Below, piece by piece: positions 10,021 through 19,439 of a stretch of DNA of 64,000 nt. The notes under the pieces are model-generated. The model did no database searches, had not been told where the DNA came from, and saw only the letters and a program-made list of their open reading frames with translations. The translations under genes were made by a program, and so were the position numbers. Numbering within the stretch: the first letter of the stretch is position 1; each line of letters starts with the position of its first letter. The DNA comes from Favolaschia claudopus. Lineage: Eukaryota; Basidiomycota; Agaricomycetes; Agaricales; Mycenaceae. Location of the stretch: positions 1 through 64,000 of the forward strand of contig JAWWNJ010000187.1 in assembly GCA_037176885.1 (NCBI GenBank), written 5' to 3'.

Positions 10021-13000
10021 CAGTGTTGGCACTGACCCGGTATATACCGGTCAGTCAAAGGGGTCAGGTCAACTGTCAATCCATTGACCGATTGGTCAAT
10101 GACCCGCCATCAACCATTGCCCCAGCCATCAAACGGACTCCGGCAACGTCCGACCTGCAATCATTTCACCATTTAATGCTCTGGAAGCAGGCGGAAGAGT
10201 CGGAAAGCCAAGCAGAATATTACCACACAGTGTAATGAGGTACAATTGACAAAATTTGCGATTTTCTACGGAATGTAGGTCAAGATGATGCCGAAGTTTC
10301 GGACAAAGAGGTTTCCGCAGCCGCTAATGCACTCGCCGTCATGTCCTCCGCCTCTACACCAAGAGCTTCCTCCTCGTCATCCAGTCCATCCAAACCAGCC
10401 TTCCAGAAGAATTCCAGCTCTGTTGCCGGCGTACCAACAGAGGGATATGCAAACAAATCTGCGAGCTTGATCTTCTTATATGTTGGGATGCGAGCCGACG
10501 AATTGGTGACGGAAGTTGACGCCGATGGCAAGGTAGAGGTGGAGGTCGCTGCTGACACATCAAGGAGCGCATTAGCAGCCTCCGCGGCGTCGTCTTCAGC
10601 GTCTTGATCGTCCTGTTTGTCTGCAAGATCTACAAGCATATCTGTGACGACCGAAAAATCGATATCGGGGGTAGCAGGAGGCTCGGAGGGTGGGTCTGTG
10701 GAACCAGGGGGCAATCCGGGGGAGGTTGATGAAGCGACGGGTTCAGCTTCCATGGCAGCAAGCTGTGCTCGGTCGTCGGCAAGGCTGAAATGACGAGCTT
10801 TCCGTGACTTAACCAGACCAGCCGCCCGATGACTGTCTTGCACGTCCATACGCACTGTCGTTGATTTATGGACCTTCAGCGGATCGAGCCGGTTGCGATG
10901 CTTGGTGTGCGTCAGTCCGTAGATACTGAAAACTCGTTCCGCACCAGCTGAGTTTGGAACTATGCTCAGAATCCGAATTGCGAGCTTGACAAAGCCGCCG
11001 CGTCCTGTCATCCCCGTTCCGCTGTCCATGCGCCGCCATATACCCACCACGTCAAGGGGTTTCTTCTATTGAAAGAGTGAGAAACTCGTGTCGAGTGAGC
11101 AGTAATACCGAAACAAACTTACTTCTGTTTCGTACATTTGTTTGAAGCCGGCTAGCCACATGGACTCCGCTGAATAAAAGCCAATTGAATCGTGATATGA
11201 CTGGAAGGTTTGCATGAATTCGATGTCGGTGCTTGCGCTCTGCCCATAGAAACGTTGATAGGCGCGACAAATGCCGTGATAGAGTGACATGGGGGGCAAT
11301 TTGGAGGGATTGAATGCGCGGGAACGAATATAAGGGTTGAGAAAGACTGCGAGAATCATCAGTTCTTGATCAGTCTTACCCCATCTCCGCTCAAGACTGG
11401 ACTGGACTGTCTTCTTGACAAGCGGTTCGGGGGCGGAGTCAAATAGTCGGAAGAGGTTACCGAGGCACGTCGCTACGGTATCGAGACGACATGTTGGAGC
11501 TTGCAAGAGATTAGCAGCAATAGCAAACGACTCGAGGTATACCCCGACACTGAAACATGTATTTAGTTACACTCGTCAGTCAGGTTTGCGGACTTACCGC
11601 CGCAGATCCTTCCAAAAATCATTATCTTGCACAATCTCGATGACTCGCTCTGCGGCCTTTATCTGTTCAGGTTTACGGCCGGCGCAAAGACGTAGTCGCT
11701 CTTGATGCGTGAGGACACAAGTACGTATCGGTGTTTCGAGTTTTTTGATGCGACGAACTGAACAATATTAGGAAACCCATCGCGTGACGATGGGGAGGAT
11801 CAGAGCTAAGGTTTTTGCGGACATGAGCTGCTGTTGACCACGAAGGAGATCCAGTGCGACACCGTGATGGTTGAACCATTTGATGACTTCGAGCGCAAGT
11901 TTGACGCTCTCCATCCATGGGAGCTTGATGCCGAGGAAGTTTCCGGTGACTAAGCTAATCTGGTGGGCCCAACACTCGAACGTCGCGAGTTCTGGCATTT
12001 CCTCGCCCACCAAGCGACGCATCTTCTTTCCATCGGGACCGTCGTCTGTAACAACCGCAATAGTCTCCACCCCGTAGGTTTCTTTAGCATAGACAAGATC
12101 ACTCTTAACAATAACAAACAATTCGTCGCCGGTTTTGGGACGCCCGGTCATGTTGTGAGTGCGGAGGAGATGGGGCTTAAATAATGAGTGAAAACATCAC
12201 CGAGAATGCCAAAGACGTACCTCGCAGTCAACACTCAGAAGCGACGTGTTCATGTGAGTTTTCGCAATATTGGACCATCCATCTTCGGAATATGTTGCCA
12301 GTTTTCCTTCGATCTGAAGTCGGGTACGTTGAATAACCTTGTTTGACTCTTGATCGAGGATGCGACCGGACAGAATTCGACGACTAGGAAGAATGGCAGC
12401 GGGAAGATATTTCTGAAAGAAGATCTTGAACTGTGGATTATCGACAGCGTTCCAAGACCAGCCACATGCCACGAAAAGACGGCAGAGGTCCGGTCCAAAT
12501 TCTTCTTGCTGCTCAGCGGACCATACTGGCGGTCCCTGAGAGAACGAAGAGGTGGAAGTTCGCCGCCGCTTTAAATGAGGGGAGTCTGGGTAGGGCGACG
12601 GAGGCTCGAGGCTGGAATTAGAATACATGGATGGGGAGGGCGATGCGGGGTAGGGGGAGAAGAGAAGCGACTCAGACGGGGGCGACATAGCGCTTGGAAA
12701 CGGCGGGGGAATTGAGAAGTTTGGAAGAGGTGGTGGAAATTGGTATGCGGGGGAAGCTGTGGAAGTCGAAGCCGGGGGTTGGGCAGAAGGAATACTTTTG
12801 CTTTGATCGAGCCTTGCAAATACTGCATCCCGTTGCTTGACTCGGTCAGGGATTGCGGCAATGGCAGTGCATGTTTTTGCGTGTCGGCGCATTTTATCGG
12901 GTTTTCCTGAGATTGGCGCTGGGCGTAGTGAATGGGTGATCGCTACACAACGGCTGTATCAAAGTCACGACTAACTGCAGAAACTAATCAACGCACCAGT

Positions 13001-13408
13001 CTGATACCACTGCTCCCCTGTTCTTTGAGGTGCTGCCAGCCCACCATTCGCCACAGACAAAGCCTCCTGGCCCTGAATCCTCACAACTACCAAATCCAGG
13101 CAACAGCGACACCATGCGTTGCGATGTGAATTGTCTTGCCCGTAATGCGATCCGTCAGTCCAGAATAGCTCCCAGATGGCAGATTTTGGCGGCATATTGG
13201 CACCTTGGACTTGGACGAAAGAAACAAGACGAGAGCGCAAAGAATGACGCGACGGAAGAAGAGCAAAGCCACGACGCGACAGCCCTGTCGAGCGTGAGAA
13301 TCCTTTCTCAATATGGAACGGACCGGTCAATCATTGACCGGTCCATGCATTGACAGGTCTACGCTATTGACAATTATTGACCTCCATTGACTGACCGCGC
13401 CAACACTG
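10021..13408 (-). mobile_element. hAT DNA transposon with 8 bp target duplications
   Basis: Ends are CAGTGTTGGC at 10021 and GCCAACACTG ending at 13408, the CAGTG-type inverted ends of hAT elements. The flanks are exact 8 bp duplicates CCGCTGGC at 10013-10020 and 13409-13416. Subterminal zones repeat ATTGACCG/CGGTCAAT-like words on both sides (10050-10110 and 13310-13390), probable transposase binding sites. Length is 3388 bp with one transposase gene on the minus strand. Confidence 0.95.
10280..13195 (-). CDS. hAT family transposase with BED zinc finger, one in-frame stop
   Basis: Spliced model, ATG at 13195 (MPPKSAIWELF): exons 13195-12997, 12906-12221, 12175-11598, 11549-11123, 11065-10280; all introns GT-AG and every junction keeps frame. 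Exons 1-2 form a BED-type finger (W..F, CRCC, RRHAKTC). A Pro/Ser-rich stretch follows. The RNase H-like catalytic core contains TDDGPDGKKMRRL with a catalytic Asp and CWAHQISL, the C-x2-H motif. The C-terminal dimerisation motif is PNSAGAERVFSIYG. The product would cut and paste the element in the nucleus. Odd: TAA at 11768-11770 inside exon 3 (TRWVS-stop-YCSVRR), where relatives have an ordinary residue; the rest is intact. So the copy is one substitution from an open gene, or the stop is an error. The element disrupts Gypsy 1. Confidence 0.9.
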
Positions 13409-13969
13409 CCGCTGGCAGTTAGACTTACCTGAAAACTATCTCTTGAACTGGAGATTCAACTTCATTAATTGGATCCGCCGAAAACGCGGTAAAATTGAAC
13501 TTGAAGAAAGTGTTCGTTGGAACACATTCGAGAACGAAGATGGTTTCAGTTATCTTTATCTCCTCTTCGAGACGAGCTACTCTGAGGAGGAAGTTCGATT
13601 GTTTGAAGTCATTCAATCGATTGAAATCGAACGTGAAGCAGTTGAATTGCAACTAGGGAGACCAAGTGCGCTACCGAAGTTATCCTACTTGTTGGATATG
13701 CTCGCGGAACTGAAAATTGGTGATGCCTTCGAGTACTCGACATTGTACTGTGGAGGAATTCAAATTCCCTCCGACCAAGTTAAAGGAATAACTCGTACCG
13801 CTTGCTTACCCCGAGTTCCCGACAAAATCGTCGCCAAACCGCTTATTATTGTGGTGCACATCAACGGACATCCAGCTCGCGCTTTGGTTGATTCGGGTTC
13901 GCTTGGGGATTTAATATGTAACAACAGGCGAAAATGGAACATGCGGGAGTCGCACCCGCATAACCGTTA
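13409..13969 (+). pseudogene. Gypsy 1 continuation: end of acidic region and start of protease
   Basis: After the right hAT duplicate the frame reads QLDLPENYLLNWRFNFINW, the fourth copy of the acidic-region module. About 110 residues later comes PLIIVVHINGHPARALVDSG, where VDSG is the D-S/T-G active-site motif of a retroviral-type aspartic protease. The frame then leaves homology at about 13915 and stops at 13968-13970. Loss of everything 3' of the protease start makes the element incapable of reverse transcription by itself. Confidence 0.8.
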
Positions 13970-13982
13970 GACTATCTGTCCC
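13935..13982 (-). ncRNA. tRNA-like 48-mer lacking an anticodon arm
   Basis: On the minus strand the sequence begins GGGACAG and ends TGTTCCA, giving a 6 bp acceptor-like stem (one G-T pair). A-box-like TAGTCTAACGG follows, then directly a 5 bp T-stem GCGGG/CCCGC with loop TGCGACT (B-box-like). The anticodon arm and variable loop are missing. It may be a deleted tRNA gene, the head of a SINE, or an RNA polymerase III promoter cassette. It cannot work as an ordinary tRNA. Confidence 0.45.
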
Positions 13983-14635
13983 TTCGTCTCACTAAACGCT
14001 ATCCCCCCAACACCTGGCCCCCACGTGACCCGCGGATCAGCCTTCCGAGATGGGTTCCACGCTGTCAGAGACTTCCGCCGCCATCGACAAGTCCATTCAG
14101 AAGAGCTCAACATTGGCTCAACTGCGTTATGTAACACGCTATCCCGCCTGTTCCATTGTTCAGAAATTAGGAGGAGGAGGAGTGGATAGGATGGGGTTAG
14201 TAACTCCTGTGTACCTCTGAAAGTAACGGTGTTAGGCGCGTCCAATCACACCTGTGCCGCGGTTGGTGCTGTCACACATCATCGCCAACGGCGGCGAAGG
14301 AGACAACAGTGAGCTCAATCTGAGTCTATATATAAGTGTATAAAAAGTACAGATAACTTGGTGAACGGGGCAATATAGCTAGAATTATGAACCTGAGTGA
14401 ATAAATTCATGTAAAAGATTCCTAAGGGACAATGTGGTGCGCAATACCATCGGGGGCATGTAACCCTCAGAGAAATAACTCACAAATGGGCTCAAGAGCG
14501 TTGGCGGCGCCTCTGAGTGGACTTGTCGATGCCGGCGGAAGTCTCTGACAGCGTGGAACCCATCTCGGAAGGCTGATCCGCGGGTCACGTGGGGGTCCAG
14601 GTGTTGGGGGGATAGCGTTTAGTCTTCGTCTCACG
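13983..14635. repeat. Long inverted-repeat element (arms about 130 bp)
   Basis: The left arm (13983-14115) and right arm (14490-14632) are near-identical reverse complements, both containing AACGCTATCCCCCCAACACC and GGATCAGCCTTCCGAGATGG, around a 370 bp spacer without genes. A non-autonomous TIR or foldback element is likely. No clear target duplication was found. Confidence 0.7.
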
Positions 14636-14936
14636 AAAAATCGGTCATTCCGAGGCTTTTCTGGGTGCCGAAAACGCGTTTTCCCGGCCGAGGGATTCCC
14701 CCTTGGGGAAGGGTAAAACAATGACCCACCGTGGGAACCTGGACCGTTTTGCCATCACCCTCGGAATGGAGAAGTTCCCCATCCCGAAAAATCGGTCATT
14801 CCGAGGCTTTTCTGGGTGCCGAAAACGCGTTTTCCCGGCCGAGGGATTCCCCCTTGGGGAAGGGTAAAACAATGACCCACCGTGGGAACCTGGACCGTTT
14901 TGCCATCACCCTCGGAATGGAGAAGTTCCCCATCCC
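14635..14936. repeat. Perfect tandem duplication, two 151 bp units
   Basis: Units 14635-14785 and 14786-14936 are identical by eye and begin GAAAAATCGGTCATTCCGAG. The unit equals one arm of the foldback element at 60841-61096 and also matches 61430-61595. A tandem pair of half-elements is unusual and could be an assembly duplication. Confidence 0.8.
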
Positions 14937-15664
14937 AAAGGGAACCCTGTCATAAGAGTCTGGAACAATCAGCGGCCACATAACCGTACCCTTGCCTTAT
15001 CAAAATTGATGGAATGTTCTCACGGTATGTGGACTTTACTTCCTCTCATTCTGCTTGCTTCTACAGCGGAACTTGACAACATTTGGGCAGAGACTACTTC
15101 TATAATGCAGTTCAAGTCTATCTGTGCAGTTCAAGCCACATTTCTGCGTCGAATATCAGTGCTTTAAGAGGTTTGAGTATAGTGCGTAATCAGGATGACT
15201 GTTACGTCCCAAAATGGGTCGAGGGCCTCAAGTAGCTCATCTTGAATCTTCTGCAAACTATTAGGTGGTAGATTTGGTAGATCTAATCTCTTTGAGCTCC
15301 TGTATGTCGAGAAACTTAGCCTTTGCGCACTTTCAGCGAACTTTTGACAAGTTAGACCGTTTTGGGAAGTGCTGTCAGCAGAATTACGCACAGGCTGAAT
15401 ATCGTGCAGCTACGACCATGGTTAAGAAAAAAATTGTTTGGAAGGCTCAATAGACTTTGAGCAGCTAAATAGCCCTAATATGCACCAATTCTATGTCATG
15501 AAACGGAATAAGTGAGCAAAACGAGGGGTAGTAAAGTCCACATACTGTGGGAAAACTCCATCAATTTTGATAGAGCCATGGTACGGTTATGTGGCCGCTG
15601 ATTGTTCCAGACTCTTATGACAGGGTTCCCTTTGGGATGGCATAAGAGTCTGGTCACGAGACTA
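14937..15664. mobile_element. TAGTCTC-type TIR element (non-autonomous, left tip lost)
   Basis: The right end reads inward from TAGTCTCGTGACCAGACTCT at 15664. The left end shares CATCCCAAAGGGAACCCTGT and about 120 bp more in inverted orientation, but its outer 25 bp are missing at the junction with the tandem duplication. The first 53 bp of the terminus are the same as both ends of the 45724-50182 element. No coding sequence. The right flank starts TGTCATTCC, the expected 9 bp duplicate; the left partner is lost. Confidence 0.7.
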
Positions 15665-16481
15665 TGTCATTCCATGGGAGTGCGGGTGGATGAATCAGCA
15701 TAGCAGCATATGTAGCATTGATTCCTACAGGCTCTCCGACGCGAGTCAATGCATCGTTGGCAGCTGTACGAACTCCTTTGAGAAACTCGATATCCCAACC
15801 GTCTCGGGATAATTCAATAAGCATTTCAACATATCCGTGTAAAAAAGGATACATATCATCGACCGTCGATATTGACAGTCCCATTGCCGACAATTCCGAA
15901 ACCACCTTGCCGTCAGCAAGGTCTTCCGGGTTTGTTTCTCCTCTTGGCCAATGCTCCAAGTTCTGAACCGGAGCAACTTGACATTTATAGGTTCTCAATT
16001 CTTGCGCATATCCTCCTGGTATCGCGAGGATGTAAAACAACGCCTTAGTCACGGCGATGCGCGCGTCTCGCTCCTCCCGAGTCCACGGCTCTTTTCGTTT
16101 CGGCAGTGGAGCGAGATTGATTGCCTGGAAAAGTAGCGCGCCTCGGAACTGGCGGCTGTCGATAGTGCCATAAATGTCCAAAAACCGTGGTCTTCGACCA
16201 CTAAATTGGCAATAAGCTACATTGGCGATCACGGAATCCTCCAGTCGTGGGCGATTGACCGACGACCACCAGCTAATCTGCTTTTCCATTACATCTTTCT
16301 CTCCACACGACCGTTTTAATTCGGCCCAAAACCACAACGGCATCTCATAGTTTGTGAGAACATGTCGATGAAGCGTAGTCAGATCATGATGACGCTGTGC
16401 TTCTGTCCTAGCCTCCACGTATACGTGAAAGGCCATGAGTGCGGGTGGGAAAGATTCATTTGCATGTGAATATGCATGAAC

Positions 16482-17417
16482 CACTGTGCAAAGGAAGGGT
16501 CATGAAATTCATGATGTTGTTGGCCATGAAAATCCTAACATTATGTCCAGGAATTCATGATGAATCGCCTGGAAATTGCTAACGAAACATCATGAATTGA
16601 AAGTATGTTTTCATGATGATTATGGGGCTCTTCATGACGTTTTTTCATGATGTTTTATCAAGTATTTCAGAACAAAATATCATGAAACGAGAGCGGTGCA
16701 AAGCAAATAAACAACCACCAACCTCATACCACCAACCTCAGATGCCACCAGCCGGCATCGAACTCAAGACCGCCGTGTGCCATGCTACAGTATATCACGT
16801 TGAGAGTACTACTGGTAGACTAAGTGGGAATTATAAACTTTGTTAGCTTCGCCAATAGAGACTTTGCGGAAGCCACCGGTGGCTATTTGTGGCTCTTCGT
16901 GTGCAATAGTTTTTTGAGCCTCCCGCTCGAGTTAGCCACCCTAGCATCCCGTGAATAGGTAGTACAAATAGTGGCTAATCCACCCAGAGGCTGTCATCCG
17001 GTCCCGAGAAAAATTAGCCACCAATAGCCACCAGTGGCTACCGCAAAGTCTCTAATATATGGATGTCATACTGCACAGTCTCAAGTTGTTCATCCCCGTT
17101 CTCCTCATTTGTTTCTAATTTTCAGCAGTGTGCACTTGATAGAGACCAGAGACCGACTGATACCATTTATTGGCTTTATTATTGATATTATCACCCTACC
17201 CACTTAACTCTTGGTGGACTTAGCCAGAAAAAATCGCTCGGTTCTTTATGACGAAAATTCGTGATGTTTTGTCATGAATTCATAATCTTGCAAAAATGAG
17301 CTTCTGAGCATCATGAAACCCCCCTTGAAATTCATGGTGTGCTTCATGACAAAACATCATGAAACCTGAAATTCATGACAGTTTGCATGAATTTCATGAT
17401 GTATACTTTGCACAGTG
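16482..17417. mobile_element. CACTG-type TIR element with 3 bp target duplication
   Basis: TIRs begin CACTGTGCAAAG at 16482 and mirror it to 17417. The flanks carry AAC at 16479-16481 and 17418-17420. Both subterminal zones are packed with TCATGAAATTCATGATG-like palindromic words, likely transposase sites. CACTG ends with 3 bp duplications fit the CACTA (CMC) superfamily; length is 936 bp with no transposase. It interrupts the coiled-coil gene in frame. A related fragment lies at about 60246-60420. Confidence 0.8.
16735..16850 (-). repeat. SINE-like segment with tRNA-type B box
   Basis: On the minus strand, GAGTTCGATGCC resembles an RNA polymerase III B box, preceded about 40 bp earlier by CTGTAGCATGG (A-box-like). 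GGTTGGTGGT-type repeats follow. It may be a SINE captured by, or the source of, the surrounding TIR element. Confidence 0.3.
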
Positions 17418-17546
17418 AACAACATCACACGATGGAATATCCTGTGGAATGCCCACTCGACTGGTGTTTCCCGTGCCCTGAGCAATCGGTAGTACCACGG
17501 GGATTTGTTCATAGTGTTGGAAAATCGGCGCCAGATGTCCCTCTGG

Positions 17547-18352
17547 TGTCGGAAAAATTGAAAAAGCCTGGTAAGGCCTTGGAGCACCTAACGGCCTTAT
17601 AAGGCCTAATAAGGTCCGAGGGGTGACCTTATAAGGCGTGATAAGGTCTGGTTAGGTCTTCCCAGGCTGACTTCCCGGAGGTTACAAAACTGAGTTGGGG
17701 TTGTTAGAGAGGTTTTATTGCATCTTTTTCGGCGGAAAATTCAGAGTTGTATTGTTTTTGATAATTTGTGCTGTGATTGTATGCCAAGATGGCTGATTTG
17801 AATTTCAAAAAGTATGTAGGGGAGCATATACTCATGTGTAGTAAATCACCAGTCAATGTACGAGCAATATCTTGAATTGTTGTGTTATGGGGAAATTGTA
17901 CAGGTATCCGAGAGCTACGCCATATATGGAACAAAATTTCCCTATCTGTAAAGCTCTCTTAGCATAGCAGTATTGTACATTGCCATTGTTTTATTCGCAC
18001 TGCAGAGGTTGAGCGTTCGATTCTCGCAAGCACCAGTAATTAATTGTTAGAGTCAGTATTGTAGTACAATAGAAATAGATAGTCTAGTATTAGAAAGTCA
18101 AGACAAGGTGCAAGCAGACAGGCACCTAACAAAGAAGGTAAAGTGGTAATACTTTTGCTTAACCCCGCCGAACATGCCTTGTAAGGCCTTACAAGCCTCA
18201 TTAGGTCCTATAAGGTTCATTATGTGTTATAAGGCCCTATATGTAGTATTTGGTACGTATTTAAACCTTGTAACCCTCCTTTTCCCCAACGGCCTTATTA
18301 GACCTTACAAGGCCTGCCCAGGCCCAACAACCCTTTTTTGATTTTTCCGACA
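17547..18352. mobile_element. TIR element with AAGGCCTTATAAGG subterminal repeats, 2 bp GG duplicate
   Basis: TIRs begin TGTCGGAAAAAT at 17547 and mirror it to 18352; GG at 17545-17546 and 18353-18354 is the only duplicate compatible with the interrupted reading frame. About ten copies of AAGGCCT, TATAAGG or TAAGGTC cluster within roughly 100 bp of the left end and 200 bp of the right end. Length is 806 bp, non-coding. The superfamily is uncertain: a 2 bp GG duplicate does not fit Tc1/mariner (TA) or hAT (8 bp). Confidence 0.7.
17940..18035 (+). repeat. tRNA-like (SINE-type) segment
   Basis: TTAGCATAGCAG (A-box-like) is followed about 50 bp later by GCGTTCGATTCTCGC (B-box-like) and AAGCACCA. 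Pairing of an acceptor stem is poor, so this is a degenerate tRNA-derived repeat and not a gene. It lies inside the 17547-18352 element. Confidence 0.3.
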
Positions 18353-19160
18353 GGGGCTTTTTTCCAATCAAATGGGACATGCTGTTCGATGGCTACATCC
18401 GCCATCTTTACATCACAATCCCCAACAGTAACTTGACAGTAACGGCCTGCTGAATTTCAGGTCCCGTTTGTTGTTTCATACGCGCAGCCGATGCAACCTG
18501 AATTTTAGGTTTGCCGTTCGGTGTGCTGGCGGGTGGGGTAGGCCGTTTTCGGGCTCTACTCGCATCCATTTTATCAATCTGAGACTCAAGATCATGTATC
18601 TCCACCTTGAGTTTCTCTATCACCTCGTTGGCGGCGTCGCATTCATCGCGTGCATCATCACGCTCACCCGCGAGATGATTATTCTCCTCTTCTGCAGCGG
18701 CAAATTTCGCCGTTACAGCCAGAAGGCTCGACTGAGTCCGTTCAAGCTTCTGCTCGGACGCAGCGAGCATGATCTTTGTCGCGCTCATCTGTCCCTCGAG
18801 ACGAGCGGAATCTCCAAGTCGTAAACAATGGTACGTGGCAAGGTCCCTCAGCTTCATCGCAGCCTTGAGACCTTTATCACCAACAGCCACTCCCTCGCCA
18901 ACATGCCTGATATACCCGAGGCATTCGCGACAAGCTTCCATGTTGTGCTCTCCCCCCGACTCAGTGAGGGCGGAAGCACAAACGACTACCCCGAAAGTCT
19001 CATGAATACGCCACTTACCAGCGTGCATCTTCTTCTCCAATTCTTCTCGTTCTTTCTCCTTCTCTCTATTTTCCCCCCACTTTCATCTACTATTACTTAC
19101 TTACTCTCTTATTTTCAATTGGCGCAACCTCGAATCCCTGTCTACTGCATCAATGGACAT

Positions 19161-19439
19161 CGACTCGCGTACAGAGCCAACGACACCGCGGAGTCTATTC
19201 TGCCGAAACCTCCGCGTGGGGGAGAGGGAGCGCTCAAACGCAGCTTCACTTTTCAAAAGCTTCTCGTTTGAGTCGCGTGCCAGGAAGCAGAGACCGGATT
19301 TCGGCTCGAACCCCTTCCGAAGTTATCCGTTTGCCAGATTCTGCCAGAACTTTGATCAGAACTCTGCATGGTATGTTTGGCAGCGTCGTCTGGGATGATT
19401 TTCGCGCCTTCTCTCAGGCCACGTTTCCCGATTTCCTCT
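19161..19439. other. Gap between coiled-coil gene and Gypsy 2 end
   Basis: No gene recognised. The 3' LTR of Gypsy 2 would be expected here, but nothing similar to its 5' flank (29180-29500) was found, so the LTR is absent, truncated or too diverged to see. Confidence 0.35.

Larger units (their letters stand above)
5570..13917 (+). mobile_element. Gypsy-type LTR retrotransposon 1, 3'-truncated, split by hAT
   Basis: The element holds the right part of a 5' LTR, a gag-protease open frame starting at 5874, and the first residues of an aspartic protease (ending ALVDSGSLGDLI near 13915). RT, RNase H, integrase and a 3' LTR are absent on this strand. The sequence is cut at about 13917, where unrelated repeats begin. 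The frame is broken only by the hAT insertion (10021-13408); on either side it stays open, so the copy seems fairly young. Confidence 0.8.
15655..19160 (-). pseudogene. Unidentified coiled-coil protein gene split by two TIR elements
   Basis: ATG at 19160 (MSIDAVDRDSRLRQLKIRE), one small intron (19085-19125), then an open exon to 18408 rich in Glu/Lys/Ala: residues from MSATKIMLAASEQ to IDKMDASRARKRP look like a long coiled coil. The frame then shifts near 18430 (frameshift or missed intron) into GDCDVKMADVAIEQHVPFDW, is cut by an insertion at 17547-18352, continues as EGHLAPIFQHYEQIPVV, is cut again at 16482-17417, and continues in frame as VHAYSHANESFPPALMAFHV to a stop next to the 14937-15664 element. 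With both inserts and one duplicate each removed, codons run on without a break. I do not recognise the family. The C-terminal 300 residues are Trp/Arg-rich and globular-looking (WFWAELKRS, WSSVNRPRLED). Its true 3' end is probably lost. Confidence 0.6.

Noticed and set aside
14467..14955. Repeated small ORFs (MFYPSPRGNPSAGKTRF-type)
   Set aside because: They arise from the foldback repeat arm and recur wherever the arm does; a repeat and not a protein family.
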